Shown here in pieces: positions 1 to 9,538 of a DNA stretch of 21,563 nt (position 1 is the stretch's first letter; every line of letters begins with the position of its first letter). A model generated the notes under the pieces. That model saw nothing but the letters and a program-made list of their open reading frames with translations, had not been told where the DNA came from and made no database searches. Position numbers and translations under genes: made by a program. This DNA is from Monoraphidium neglectum (Eukaryota > Chlorophyta > Chlorophyceae > Sphaeropleales > Selenastraceae). The stretch spans positions 1 through 21,563 of the forward strand of contig NW_014012909.1 of the NCBI RefSeq assembly GCF_000611645.1, in the 5' to 3' direction.

Positions 1-548
1 ATCTTCTTGTACAGCGGGATGCTGACAGCACCCTTGGGGCTGGCCTCTGCCGCCTGCTCTGCCTTGCGCACGTCCACCAGCACCCACTCCCCGGTCTCCA
101 GCAGACGGGCGGCCTCATTGGCCAGGATGGACTCTGCCCTGACAGACTTCAGGTGATCGTACACCTGTGACGAGGGACCGGGCCTTTAAGAATCAGGGTT
201 GAACAGTCTGCGCTCATGCCAGAGGCCTTAGTTGGGACTACTGGGCTCGGGGACCCCTGTCCTGGTGGAGCAGAGCGCTGGCGCAGACAGAGCGGGAATG
301 ACAGGATGCGCATGAGAGCAAGCTTTGCATGACGGCATGTGTCCGCAGGCATCCGCGCACAAGCGTTCATCCCCGGCCCCACTTACCACAAGCCACTTGG
401 GGATGAACTTTGTCTCAGTAGCGGCAGCGCGGGTAACATGCGCATGGCGCGTGGCTCGCTGAGGGCTAGTCGCCACTGGCACTCGCCGGGCGAAGCCGCG
501 CTGCACTTGTGCGGCACGGCTCATGTGCAGCTGCTGTGCCAGCGCCAT
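1..548 (-). CDS. Plastid rhodanese-like domain protein, 5' part (gene runs off the window)
   Basis: Two exons can be read on the minus strand: 548-387 and 164-1, separated by an intron at 386-165 with donor GTAAGT and acceptor CAG, phase 0. The first 40 or so residues (starting MALAQQLHMSRAAQ) are rich in Arg, Ala and Ser with almost no acidic residues, which fits a plastid transit peptide. Exon 2 has the start of a rhodanese (sulfurtransferase-like) fold: a helix (ESILANEAARLLETG), the strand motif WVLVDVRK, and the following GAVSIPLYK. The (L/V)DVR and G-(A/S)-hydrophobic-IPL motifs are hallmarks of the family. The layout resembles plant thylakoid or stromal STR proteins, with the domain right behind the transit peptide. 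The catalytic loop that would carry the active Cys lies beyond base 1, so enzyme activity cannot be judged and no specific STR number can be assigned. The ATG at 548 is the first in frame with the transit peptide. Confidence 0.8.
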
Positions 549-1178
549 CCGTGCAAAGCTTTATGCGGATCGAAAAAGGGCGCCGCAAGACGTGACGAGA
601 GAACACGCAAAGCAGATCGGGATCCTTGCAGTCTGTAGGAAATCAGAATAAAATGGACGCGCGTGAGGACTGGATAAAGGCCTGAGTGGGTGGGTACTAA
701 TGACGCGGGGGCCCAGGGGTCATGAGGACATGAGATCGTTCTGATCATCTGACGTACGTACCTGGCACACAACATTGACTCAAAGAGATGTGACGTGTAT
801 GATGTGACAGCTCAGGTCGGTGTGAGTGCCTGCACAGCCTGGCAGTCCAAGGGTACCGTAATGTACATGAGTGCTGTAGACAGTCCAAGCTGAGCCGCTG
901 CAGATCGCGCGCCAGCGTGCGTACGGTCTGCTCCACGGCTGCGCTCAAAGTGCGCTCGGAATCGTCGTCTGTTTCATTAATAGGCCGCAAACAGAGGGGC
1001 TGAGAGGCTCGCTTGGTTGGCGGGGCGTCGGCACACAATTCAAATGTGTTCATTGATTCAGACACCTGTGATTGGCTGTCCACGAGGGGTGGCTGGCGGA
1101 CAAAGCAGGTCACCTGCTGTGTTTGGCCACCTGGTGTCTGCAGAGCCACCAGGGCCATGGCAGCACAAGGCGAGCGCC

Positions 1179-1377
1179 ATGCAAAAGCTCACTTGCGAGA
1201 AGTTGATGGAAGCCGCTCTCGAGGCCGACTCCAGCCGATGTCAGCAGCAGCTGCCCAGCAAAGCTGGTGACAGCGATGGCGACCAGGAGGGTCGCGTCTG
1301 CGGCGAACGGCAGCGTCACCCAGCACCCCGCCACGCTGAACTCCAAGCTCAGGGCCAGGTGACGACGGCCCACAGCC

Positions 1378-1473
<96 letters not shown>

Positions 1474-1670
1474 CCAGCAAGACTTCGGCCTTAGCAACAA
1501 GATGGCCGGCTTCAGTCGCTGTGATTTTAAGTAGCACTGGCCTGCCTCGCCGCTCATATGTAGACGAGATTCCATTGATGCAGTCAAATTGTGCTGCAGT
1601 CGACAAGCGCACCCCAGGGCGAAAGTCAACGTCGTGCGTGGGTTACTCGGATTGGTCCGAAACTCACTGA
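1179..1670 (+). CDS. Doubtful ORF containing a poly-Ser run encoded by the CAG repeat
   Basis: This open frame of 163 residues starts at an internal ATG. It begins with a hydrophilic, helix-prone segment (MQKLTCEKLMEAALEADSS), passes through the trinucleotide repeat read as AGC (about 32 Ser), and ends about 65 residues later. No known domain is visible. A TGTAA pentamer at 1879-1883 on the same strand could serve as its polyadenylation signal, and a plus-strand gene here would converge on the minus-strand gene ending at 2000. Against it, the repeat keeps several frames open on both strands (poly-Leu and poly-Cys on minus), so openness across the repeat means little, and no splice model improves it. 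The repeat may simply be non-coding. Confidence 0.22.
1378..1473. repeat. Pure (GCA/CAG)32 trinucleotide repeat
   Basis: Ninety-six bases are an uninterrupted run of GCA (equivalently CAG on plus, CTG on minus), flanked by CCG on the left and CACCAGCAA on the right. This is a class of repeat that forms slipped hairpins and changes length easily. Read on plus it gives poly-Ser, poly-Gln or poly-Ala; on minus poly-Leu, poly-Cys or poly-Ala. Its exact length in a draft assembly may be wrong. Confidence 0.97.
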
Positions 1671-1878
1671 AGCATACATCAATGGGCGGCATCACATAAG
1701 CTATTGCTGAGCTACACAGCTGTCAGTGGTGCTTTATTCAAAGTAGGAAATCAGCGTCCTGCAGTAAGTAGGTGATGAATTGGTCCCCTCCAGAGAAATA
1801 CATGCCCCTCAACTCCTGCGCTGCTGGTGTCCAATATGTCAGGGTTGCCGTGTAATCATAGTTGAAAACATGATTGAT

Positions 1879-1883
1879 TGTAA
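1879..1883 (+). terminator. Possible green-algal polyadenylation signal TGTAA
   Basis: TGTAA lies 209 bases downstream of the weak plus-strand ORF ending at 1670. TGTAA is the usual polyadenylation pentamer of chlorophycean nuclear genes, but five bases occur often by chance, so this only weakly supports a plus-strand transcript. Confidence 0.25.
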
Positions 1884-1999
1884 GGAAAATCACATAAACG
1901 CAGAGAATTATGTCTAGCAGGGTTGCCTGGTCGTGCTGACTAATGATAACAGGCTGTAGCTTGAGGTTGGGCCCCTTTCATGCGCGCCCCTGAAGCAAA

Positions 2000-4900
2000 C
2001 TACCTGGCCCCTGTCTCCCGGCCCGGCGAGGACGGCGTGGTGCACCTCGGCGTCAGCAGAGGGGCGCGGTTCATCGATGGGCGCGTGCTGCGCGGCGTCA
2101 GCAGCGGTGCGCTACCCCTGCTCCGAGGCGTGTCCAGCAGCGGAACCAGGGTCACCCCAGCCGAGGGCACCAGTGCCGAAGTTGCCTGCCTTTGATGGCT
2201 GCAGAGTTGTGGCAGGGGCTGCTGCGGCTTGTGCAATCCCCAAATAGGGCTGGCATCCTTAGCCGCAGGATTCATGTCCTCCCCAGCCTCCGGTGAACCA
2301 GCCGTCTGCATGCCAACTGGCGTGCTGCAGACAGGGCTCGCAGCCACCACTGGCAACGGCACGTGCGCCTGATGCTGTTGCAGGTGCTCCTTTTGCTGCT
2401 CCCCCACCAGCCCAGGCTGCCGCTGACCGCCTGCATGCGGGCTGTACTGCTCCTTGATAATTAAACACTGGTTGGGCTGCATCTCATGCACGTCTGCATG
2501 TCGCTGCCGCTCGTCCTGCACCGGGAGCAGGCTCAAGTCGTGCTGCAGCGGCAGCAATGCCTGACGCCCACCCCACGCCGCCGCACTACCATGGGGAATC
2601 TTGGATGGGGTGCTGTCGTGCGATCTGCTGCCGCCGCTCACCAAAGAGCTGCCAAACACGCTGCTGCAGGCGGCGCTCTCCAGACTGCCAGTGACACTTG
2701 CGCTAGGTGCGGCTGCAAAGGTGGGCCCTGCTGTGGTGGCTGCCAGCGCCAGCTGCAGCTGCCCAACAAACGCAGCCTGCGGCGGCAATGCCGCTTGCAG
2801 CGCCTCCTCACACGCCGGCTGCACCGGCGGGGATGATGGGCAGGTTGGTGCAGCAGAAGCCCCAGCAATCACAGGCAGACTGCTGGGGCCGCAGTGGTCT
2901 GTATCCATGGGCAGCTGGACCTGCTGCTGTGCCACCGCCGCAAGCGCCGCCAGTGCCTCGTCGCGGGCATCAGCACTGATCTTGCGACGCACGTCAGCCT
3001 CTTGCAGCTGCTGCTGCAGCACCAGCAGCCGCCCCTCCAGCTGCCGCGCGCGCACCTCTTGATCCGCAGCAGCAGCCCGCGCCGCAACCGCCGCCGCCTC
3101 AGCAGCCACTGCACGCTCGTCGGGCGGCGTTTGCGTCTCTGCATCACTGCGCCCTGACAGCCGCCGCAGCCAAAGTGGCGTGATGAACACTGGCGTGCCC
3201 TCCTCGTGCGGCTGCTCGCTGACTCCTGGCAGCGGCGGTGAGGGTGGGCTGGTGGCAAACGCCCGCGCGCCTCTGCGACCTGGCGATAGCTGGCTCGCAG
3301 CCCATGGTGACGCCTGGTGCACGGATGGTGTCCCTGTGCGGCTAGTGGCGGCAAAGCCGCTGAAGGACACGCTGCCGGAGCTGACAGAGCGCGGCTCCAC
3401 TACAGCACTGCTGCCAAACGCAAAGCTGCCACGGTTGACACTGCAGGGACTCTGCGCATTGCTTGCTGGACTCGCGGCTCCTGAGGCTGCCGCCATCGGC
3501 CCAGTCGGAAGTGCGCCAACACCGACATCATGCGCGCTGCCCTCGCTGCTGGCAAACAGCGCCGCTGTCACCTGCCGCCGTATGCCTGCGAGGTCCTCCG
3601 ACAGCAGCTCGTGCTCACGAAGCAGCGACGCAGCCTTGAACCCTGCGGCGTCCCGCCCGCCGGGCCTGCACCCCTGGCTGCCGGAGGCATCGCCGCTGGC
3701 GCTGTCACGGGCGCACCACTGCAGCAGCTGGACTTCCCTGGACACGCCCCTGCTGCCACTGCTACTGCTGCGCTGCGCGGCACCTGCCAGTGCTGCGACG
3801 GGGATTGGCTCCCTTGCGGCGCCTGCTGGTGCATGTCGAATCACGGGCCCTGCCGCAATGGCGGCTGCGTCAAATGCAGCCATGAGCGATGTGCCCATGT
3901 CCCGTTCGCCTTCCCTGTCATCTCCATCTTCACAGCCACCAGGGGCGCTGCCGTCACCAGCAGCAATCAGGATGGCAGCGGTGGTGCTGCCGGCTTCGCC
4001 CGCAGGCCCAATCCTCAGTCTTGCTTCGTCCCGCCACGGCGCGTGGCCTGCCAATCCACTCAACTCGTCCTTCAAGGCCAGCGCCTGCCGTCGCAACACT
4101 TCCGACGCGTGCGCCGCCCCCAGCTCTGCCGCGCTGCTGACCTGCAGCCCCGATGCCATGGCTCGCACCCGCCGCAGCGCCCGCGCAGCCTCTCGGCTGC
4201 CCGCTGGTGAGGCGGCGGCGGAGAGTGCGTCCCTCAGCTGTGGCGGAAGCTGCTGAATTTGCGCCTCTGGCGCAGGGCTGCCCTGCAGAAGTCCTGACAG
4301 CAGCAACGCCGACTCACAACGGTGCCCCGCCGCCGCCGCCAGCTCGTCAGACAGGGCACCCACAGCACTCACAAGCTCTGCCAGTGTGGCCGCGGCGCCG
4401 TCGTCCTCCTCCTCACGGGCGCTGGCGATGCTTCCCCCTACCACTGCTGCGCCACTGCCCACCAACAGCCAGGGCTCGTCCGTGCACGGCCCCTCTACAT
4501 GACAGCGAGCCGCGTGACCACTGCTTCCATGGCCCCGCCCTGCTGTCGCTGCCGCTGAGTCCCTGGCCCGGGACGACTCCACCGGTGGTGCTCGCCGCCT
4601 CACGTGAACGCGCCTCATCCGCTGCTGCATGCGCGACATGTGGCCCTGCAGGTGGGCCGCGTGACGTGCCGCCTTGTCCGGGTCTGTGAGGGCCGCACGC
4701 AGCTCCCCCGTGAGCCGCTGCAGCTCCTCCATGGAAGGGCTGTCAGACAGAGGGCTTGACGCTCGCGCACTGCACGATGCGCCACTGCTGCCGGGGCTGA
4801 GCAGCTGCGTGTGGCCGCCGTCCCCCTCCGCGCCGCTGCAGGGGTCTCCGTCCTGGCTGCCACCACACGCGCCACAGCGGTTGGCGGCGCCAGGCCCTGC

Positions 4901-7110
4901 TGCAGCGCCCGGGCTGTCGCGCCCCTCGCCAAGGGCTGGGACGTTGCGGCCTACCCTTAGCCCTGGCTTGCCTGCAGCCGGGGGCGTTCCTAGCAATGGC
5001 GTCACGCAACGCTCGGGCTCAAAACCTTGCACCGCGACGCGGCTGCAGACTCCCGTGGTGTCATCGTGGCTGCCTGCACAGCTGCTGCTACGAATTTCCG
5101 CTGCATCATGCTGACTGGGTGCACTGACGTCGACGCTTGCGCCGCGGGGGCTGGGCGAGCTCGGCGGGGATGGCTGGTCTTCGCTTGGCAGCTGCGAGTG
5201 GAGAGTGCCAGGCAGGACGGGTGCCGCAGCCAACGGGGAAGGGCAAGGAATGAAAGGTTTGTTGCCGCTCGGCCTGCCACTTTGCAGCTTGACAACATAC
5301 TCTATTGTGTATGCGCGACGCAAATGAACGTCTGTGTGGACACACTGGCCACCGACCGCATACGCGTGCACACAAGCACGAGACCGCACTCGCGTGCGCG
5401 CGCGCACACACAAAACAAGACGTGGCTCAGAGAATCTGCTGCTCATCACCCCATCCCTTGCAAAGATTATCCCACCTGTAGCTCCCCGTCGAGGGCTAGG
5501 AAAGCATCGCCATCAGCCGACAACTCCTCCAAATGCACGCTGCCATCCTCTGTGTCATCCAGTTGCTGTTGCTGGTCTCCCCCCTGCCGCTGCAAGCGCT
5601 GCTGATGCCAAGAATCGTACTCATCACCTGCGCCCTGCTGGCCGAGCATCAACGGCCCACACCCGGCGCTGCCGCTGGCCTCGCCCTGCCCCTGCAGAGT
5701 GGCCAGCTGCACCAGCAGCTCGTCCTTGCGCGCCAGCGCAGCATCCCTCTGCTGAAGCTGCACGCGCAGGCCGGCGTTCTGGGCGAGCGACGCCTGCAGG
5801 CGGTGCACAGGCGAGCACGGGGCCACTGTGCCAGTCCACCCACATAGTAGCGCGTGCATGTGGCGGTAAAGGCATGCCTACCACCCGGCTGAATCTGAGT
5901 ATGCACGACCCATGCAACCCCTCCCCCCCCTCTCCACCTGCAGCTGCTCAGCCAGCAGCGTGTTCTCCTCCGCCAGCAATGTGCGCGGCCACACAGGCGG
6001 CCCGACAGCTCCCTTGCTGCTGCCTCCACTGAACCTGCTGCTTGAGACGCTGCCAGCCCATCCCGCTGAGCGGCTGGAACCACCCCCGCAGGATCTGCTG
6101 CTACTGCTGCTGCCTCCTCGGCTGCCCGAGCTCGACCTGCATGCTTGGCCAACTGGCGTTGCGGCCCCTTGCTCACAAGCCCAGGCCCCCAGATCCCCTC
6201 GATTGTGGTTTGACAGGGCAGATCGCTGCTGCGCGTTGACCGGCAGCGAACGTCGGGCTCGTTGCGCTGCCACATTGTTTGACGGCCTCTCCTTCCGAAG
6301 GATTGCCCCACTTATCGAGACTGCAGCACTTGCGGGGATGCTGCCGGTGCTGGCGCGCACTCGTGCCGCTGCGCCAGCAGCCGCATGCTGCGCCGGCGCA
6401 GGCGCCAGCGCCGCGCTCCCTGGTCGGCTGCCACGGGTCGCTGCAGATGCGCGCAACCCGTCTCCCCGGGCCTGGTGTCGACGTGACCCCGCCATGTGCC
6501 CCAGGACATCAGCGCTGCTGGCCGGCTTTCCGTTGTATTGCTGCAAGCTGTTCGCCTCCCCCATCAGCAGCGCGCCCTCCTTGGCTATGGCTCTGCTGCC
6601 GTTATTCACTTCCTCACGCTGCTGCTCGCCCTCGTGGCTTGACGGCATCTGCGCTGCGCTGTCTTCTCCCTCCTGGTCAGCGGGCTGTGCCGTGTCTGCT
6701 TGTGGGGATGCATCGCAAGATGCGATAGCTCTGCTAGTGCTGCTATCGCCGCCCGAGTGCGTTGCGCAGCTGCCGCAGTCACCAGCACCCGTGGATAAGG
6801 GGGCGATCCTCCTAGGGTCACCCAGCTGCAGCAGCACGAGCAGCCCGTCTTGTTGGTGCACCGACTGCACGCTGCTGCTGCTCATGGTGTCCGCGCCGAC
6901 TGTATCCCTGACGTTATTCAAGGCATCCATACGCTGGCCAAGTGCTGCACTCTCACTTCCAAGGTATGCAGCACTGGCCCTGCCTTGCGCGAGCTCAGAG
7001 CGACGTTGCCCGCACGCAAGTTGTCGCTGCACCGTCACCGTTGCTATGCTTATCTCTGCCGTCCATGAACGTCTGTATATAACCGACGTTCGAGCTGCAC
7101 CATCGGCCAC
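2000..7110 (-). CDS. Very large coiled-coil, Ser/Pro/Ala-rich protein of unknown function (about 1560 aa)
   Basis: I do not recognise this gene. Three exons join in phase 0: 7110-5938, 5793-5476 and 5191-2000 (stop TAG). Donors are GTGGAG and GTGGGA and both acceptors are CAG. A heptad-like helix runs unbroken across the first junction: AEENTLLAEQLQ, then ASLAQNAGLRVQLQQRDAAL, about residues 375-430. This strongly supports the model. Exon 2 ends acidic (DDTEDGSVHLEELSADGDAF). Exon 3 alone is 1063 codons open. It has further helical stretches near residues 651-695 (MEELQRLTGELRAALTDPDK), in the middle, and near 1180-1245 (RQLEGRLLVLQQQLQEADVR), separated by disordered Ser/Pro/Gly/Ala linkers. 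The last 50 residues carry three copies of an LLTPR-like motif. No enzyme motif, signal peptide or membrane segment is seen. The start is uncertain: ATG at 7110 opens the frame, but ATG at 6930 (MDALNNVRD) is an alternative. A structural or scaffold role is inference only. Confidence 0.75.
2045..2160 (-). repeat. Three degenerate repeats encoding LLTPR-like motifs at the C-terminus of the large protein
   Basis: On the minus strand the end of the large coiled-coil protein reads PLLDTPRSRGSA, then PLLTPRSTRPSMNRA, then PLLTPRCTTPSS. These are three units of roughly 13-17 residues. The DNA shows the matching GGCGTCAGCAG-like blocks. Each unit has a (D/L)TPR core, a Thr-Pro site of the kind used by proline-directed kinases, in a basic context. 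Confidence 0.7.
5391..5412. repeat. Alternating pyrimidine-purine tract (CG/CA) in an intron
   Basis: Twenty-two bases alternate strictly between pyrimidine and purine, first CG steps and then CA steps, inside the second intron (5475-5192) of the large coiled-coil gene. Such tracts favour left-handed Z-DNA and mutate by slippage. No function can be inferred. Confidence 0.8.
7076..7082 (+). promoter_or_regulatory. TATA-box-like TATATAA between divergent genes
   Basis: A plus-strand TATATAA lies about 360 bases upstream of the first possible DJ-1 start (7437). It also sits inside the first codons of the large minus-strand ORF as annotated from 7110. If it acts on plus, DJ-1 has a long leader. 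If the complementary TATATA acts on minus, the large protein would more likely begin at the ATG at 6930. The sequence alone does not decide. Confidence 0.35.
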
Positions 7111-7574
7111 TGCTAGCGCTGTGCGCGAGCCATGTCAACTATTCAACAACATGGCACGGCCGGCTACCGTAGTTGGCCATTTGCTTGCACATTTCTACGT
7201 CGTTGACAAGCGTCTTCGTTGACAATGTATGACTCTCAAAATCGATCCGTGATTGGTGTTGCTGCACATCAACAACAGCTGCTGGTCGTAGGTACATCAT
7301 ATGACGTGGAACGAAATGACAGTCCGATAGCATCCCGCTGCCTCCCGTAGCCATAAGGCGATTGCATGCTAAAAAGGCGTCTTATCGGGTCTTAAGCTGC
7401 GCTCACTGCGACCCAAGATCACCTTGACAGTGTAAGATGATCTTTGCCTGCAGCCAGCCATTCAGACCCCCAGCAGCCAAAGTAGTACCACTTAATGACT
7501 GGAAACCCTGCGTGCGAGCATCAGGCGTGCAGGCATTTGTGTTGGCGGCCAGCCGACAGCGTGGAGCTGCAGTG
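7111..7574. other. Divergent intergenic and 5' region between the coiled-coil gene and DJ-1
   Basis: This stretch separates two divergently transcribed genes and should hold both promoters or leaders. From 7437 it is open in frame with DJ-1 (46 extra codons before the ATG at 7575). No other gene, RNA or repeat is seen. It is noticeably less GC-rich than the flanking exons. Confidence 0.6.
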
Positions 7575-8633
7575 ATGGCGCGCGCTGCCAAGCGGGTTCT
7601 TGTGCCTATCGGCAACGGCTCTGAGGAGATGGAAGCGGTGATAACAATAGATGTTCTACGCCGTGCTGGCGCGGACGTGGTGGTAGCCTCGGTGGAGGAT
7701 AAGCTGGAGGTGACCTGCAGGTGACTTACACAAAGCGGTGTGCGTCCCTTGACCCAGGGAGGCAGGGGACGAGTGATTGGCCCAACAGCACACCTACGGT
7801 AGCTTGGATTTGAGCTTGCAGCCGTATGCCGTGTACCCTCCATCCCCCACTTACGCTGCTGGAGGTCATCATCCCGCACCCCACCCCAACAAGCCGCGGC
7901 GTGCGGCTGGTGGCTGACAAGCTCATCGGGGAGGCAACCAGGGAGGCCTATGACCTGATCGCGCTGCCGGGAGGCATGCCGGGAGCAGAGCGCCTGCGCG
8001 ACAGCGCGCCGCTAGTCGCAGCCATGCAGGCACAGCGTGACGGGGGCCGCCTGAGCGCGGCCATCTGCGCCACACCGGCGGTGTTCCTCCAGGCCAAGGG
8101 GCTGCTTGACGGCAAGAAGGCGACCGCGCACCCCGCATTCGCCGACAAGCTGGTGGACCAGAGCGCGGTGGCACAGCGCGTGGTGGTTGACGGCAGACTG
8201 ACCACCAGTCGCGGCCCCGGGACAGCGTTTGAGTTTGCCCTTGAGCTGGTGAAGCAGCTGTACTCAGAGGACAAGGCCCGGGAGGTGGGGGGGAGGGGGT
8301 GGTGGCGAGGAAGATGTGAGTGTGTGGAGGGGTTGGGACGGAGGCTGGGGATGGGAGTAAGTGCATGAAGGGGGGGGGGGGTTGGAGAATGTCTCTGCAC
8401 AAGTACAGGTTGAACGATCGTTGTTGATGAGGACTGCCCGCATTTTTGTGGAAGAAACGCTTGCACTGCTGAGGCCCTGCAAGTTTGCGAGTATGCTGTT
8501 GCTGTTGGCACCTGAAGCCCACTATCGCCTGGAGTTCAGGGACTTGGACCCCAGCCAACCATTCGCACAACGTCCACTATCGCTGACGCAGGTGGCGGGA
8601 CCCATGGTGCTGCCAGATGGCTTCAAGGTGTGA
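7575..8633 (+). CDS. DJ1: DJ-1/PfpI family protein, single domain (glyoxalase III/deglycase-like)
   Basis: Three exons, 7575-7720, 7894-8284 and 8592-8633, give 192 residues, the usual DJ-1 length. Junctions: the Ser codon AG|C is split at intron 1 (donor GTGACT, acceptor AAG); intron 2 is phase 0 (donor GTGGGG, acceptor CAG). Family landmarks are all present: the N-terminal strand [17 protein letters not shown] with the conserved Glu (E18), [11 protein letters not shown], the nucleophile elbow AAICA with Cys107, the motif AHPAF (His128), and [13 protein letters not shown]. The short last exon ([13 protein letters not shown]) matches the family C-terminus. Glu18, Cys107 and His128 match the residues used in glyoxalase/oxidative-sensor chemistry on methylglyoxal-type substrates. 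It is a single-domain form, unlike the tandem-domain DJ-1 proteins of land plants. The frame is open from an ATG at 7437, which would add 46 residues that could be an organelle-targeting peptide; I favour 7575 for the mature protein. Confidence 0.93.
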
Positions 8634-9250
8634 GACAGTGTCTGCTGAGGATCTTGTGTTGTTACATACTCTTTGCTCGCAAAAGCGGCGCGTAGCCATC
8701 AAATGTGGGTGTATCTGCGCTGATGCTGCGACTCATGCCACACCAAGGATTCAAATCGTTGCAAAACCCCTGGGCAGGAACCCACTCGTCAGCAGAATAT
8801 TAACACACACAGACGTACGAAAACAGCGTTAACCATGCGCCTCAGCAGTCTCGGGTGCTAGCCTTTGCACCGCGTCTGCCTCTCACTGTGTGGAGAGAAC
8901 GCATATCTTCGTCCCGGAAAATTGCATCTTCTCAGCGAGTCGGCAATAGAACGCCCTGCAGACGTGTGGTTGGAATCCCTCCTCCCAAATCGCAGACCCT
9001 CAACCCTGCCAGGCGTAAACCCCAGGCATACAGCATGTACAACATTGTGCAAAAAGAACTCGCAAATGCCACATCATTCGGTTCAAACGGGTGCACAAGG
9101 CACAGGGGCCCAACTTGACGCGCACTTTAGTGGGCTGTGCTTCCTCAAGGGTTGTGGTCCCGAGGTCAAGGCCAGCCCACAGAAACCAAAAACAAACCAT
9201 AGCTGTCACATCAAAAGAGGGTGCGGAAGCTCGACGCCCTGACCCCCAAC

Positions 9251-9538
9251 ATGACGCCCCTGTGTGGCCTGAGAAAGTGCCGATCACGCGGCTGCTCAGG
9301 GCTGTTGCTGAGGGTGACGGTGAAAAAAACTCTCGATCCAAAAGTGGTGCAGCACGCAACACGGTTGTGGGGCATTGCCACCAGCGGCACAGACAAACAC
9401 GCCTGCCCAGCATCGTCACTTGCGTCAATTATGCAAGAGGACAAAGATAAAGGGACGGGCCTGAACCCTTACAGTCCCACGCGCAGCATCGATCCCTGGA
9501 AAAAGCCTGTCATCGAGCGACAGACAAAGCGCAAATGA
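9251..9538 (+). CDS. Doubtful small ORF, basic C-terminus (95 aa)
   Basis: A single open frame of 95 residues begins MTPLCGLRKCRSRGCSGLLL, which is Arg/Ser-rich and could be an organelle-targeting peptide. It ends in a hydrophilic, basic tail (KDKGTGLNPYSPTRSIDPWK and then a Lys/Arg-rich end). No family is recognised. It would run tail-to-tail with the CBM20 gene and overlap that gene's likely 3' UTR. Base composition is lower in GC than the sure exons, and no TGTAA follows on plus within 200 bases. It may be chance. Confidence 0.22.
   Translation: MTPLCGLRKCRSRGCSGLLLRVTVKKTLDPKVVQHATRLWGIATSGTDKHACPASSLASIMQEDKDKGTGLNPYSPTRSIDPWKKPVIERQTKRK
9469..9473 (-). terminator. Likely polyadenylation signal TGTAA of the CBM20 gene
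   Basis: Read on the minus strand this is TGTAA, about 380 bases downstream of the CBM20 stop at 9853. It is the first such pentamer I see after that stop, and long 3' UTRs are common in green algae. It is a short motif, so support is moderate. Confidence 0.4.

Larger units (their letters stand above)
549..1999. other. Intergenic stretch with no convincing gene
   Basis: This 1.45-kb stretch lies between the 5' end of the rhodanese gene and the 3' end of the large coiled-coil gene. Bases next to 548 should include the rhodanese promoter, but no clear TATA box is seen. It holds the long CAG repeat at 1378-1473 and two weak ORFs: one on plus (1179-1670) and one on minus (1158-745, 137 codons). 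The minus ORF has a moderately protein-like middle (residues NETDDDSERTLSAAVEQ) but no recognisable domain. The part from about 1690 to 1999 is more AT-rich and looks like 3'-flanking sequence. Confidence 0.6.

Noticed and set aside
745..1158. A 137-codon minus-strand frame (starting MALVALQTPGG).
   Set aside because: Some protein-like composition, but no domain and no splice partner, its start is only 21 bases from a competing plus-strand ORF, and the C-terminal third looks random.
1189..1695. Minus-strand frames with poly-Cys and poly-Leu across the CTG repeat.
   Set aside because: A triplet repeat keeps every frame open, and a run of some 30 Cys or Leu is not credible without other support.
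3180..4256. A 358-codon open frame on plus inside the large minus-strand gene.
   Set aside because: The minus frame is three times longer, splices in phase with two further exons and carries continuous coiled-coil pattern. GC-rich coding DNA often leaves antisense frames open.
5912..7222. A 436-codon open frame on plus opposite exon 1 of the large gene, slightly longer than the minus frame there.
   Set aside because: Its translation is Pro/Leu/Ser/Cys-rich without domain or splice partner, while the minus frame continues a heptad helix into the next exon.
8747..8757. GGATTCAAATC, resembling a tRNA T-loop.
   Set aside because: No paired T-stem, no A-box at the right distance and no acceptor stem could be found.
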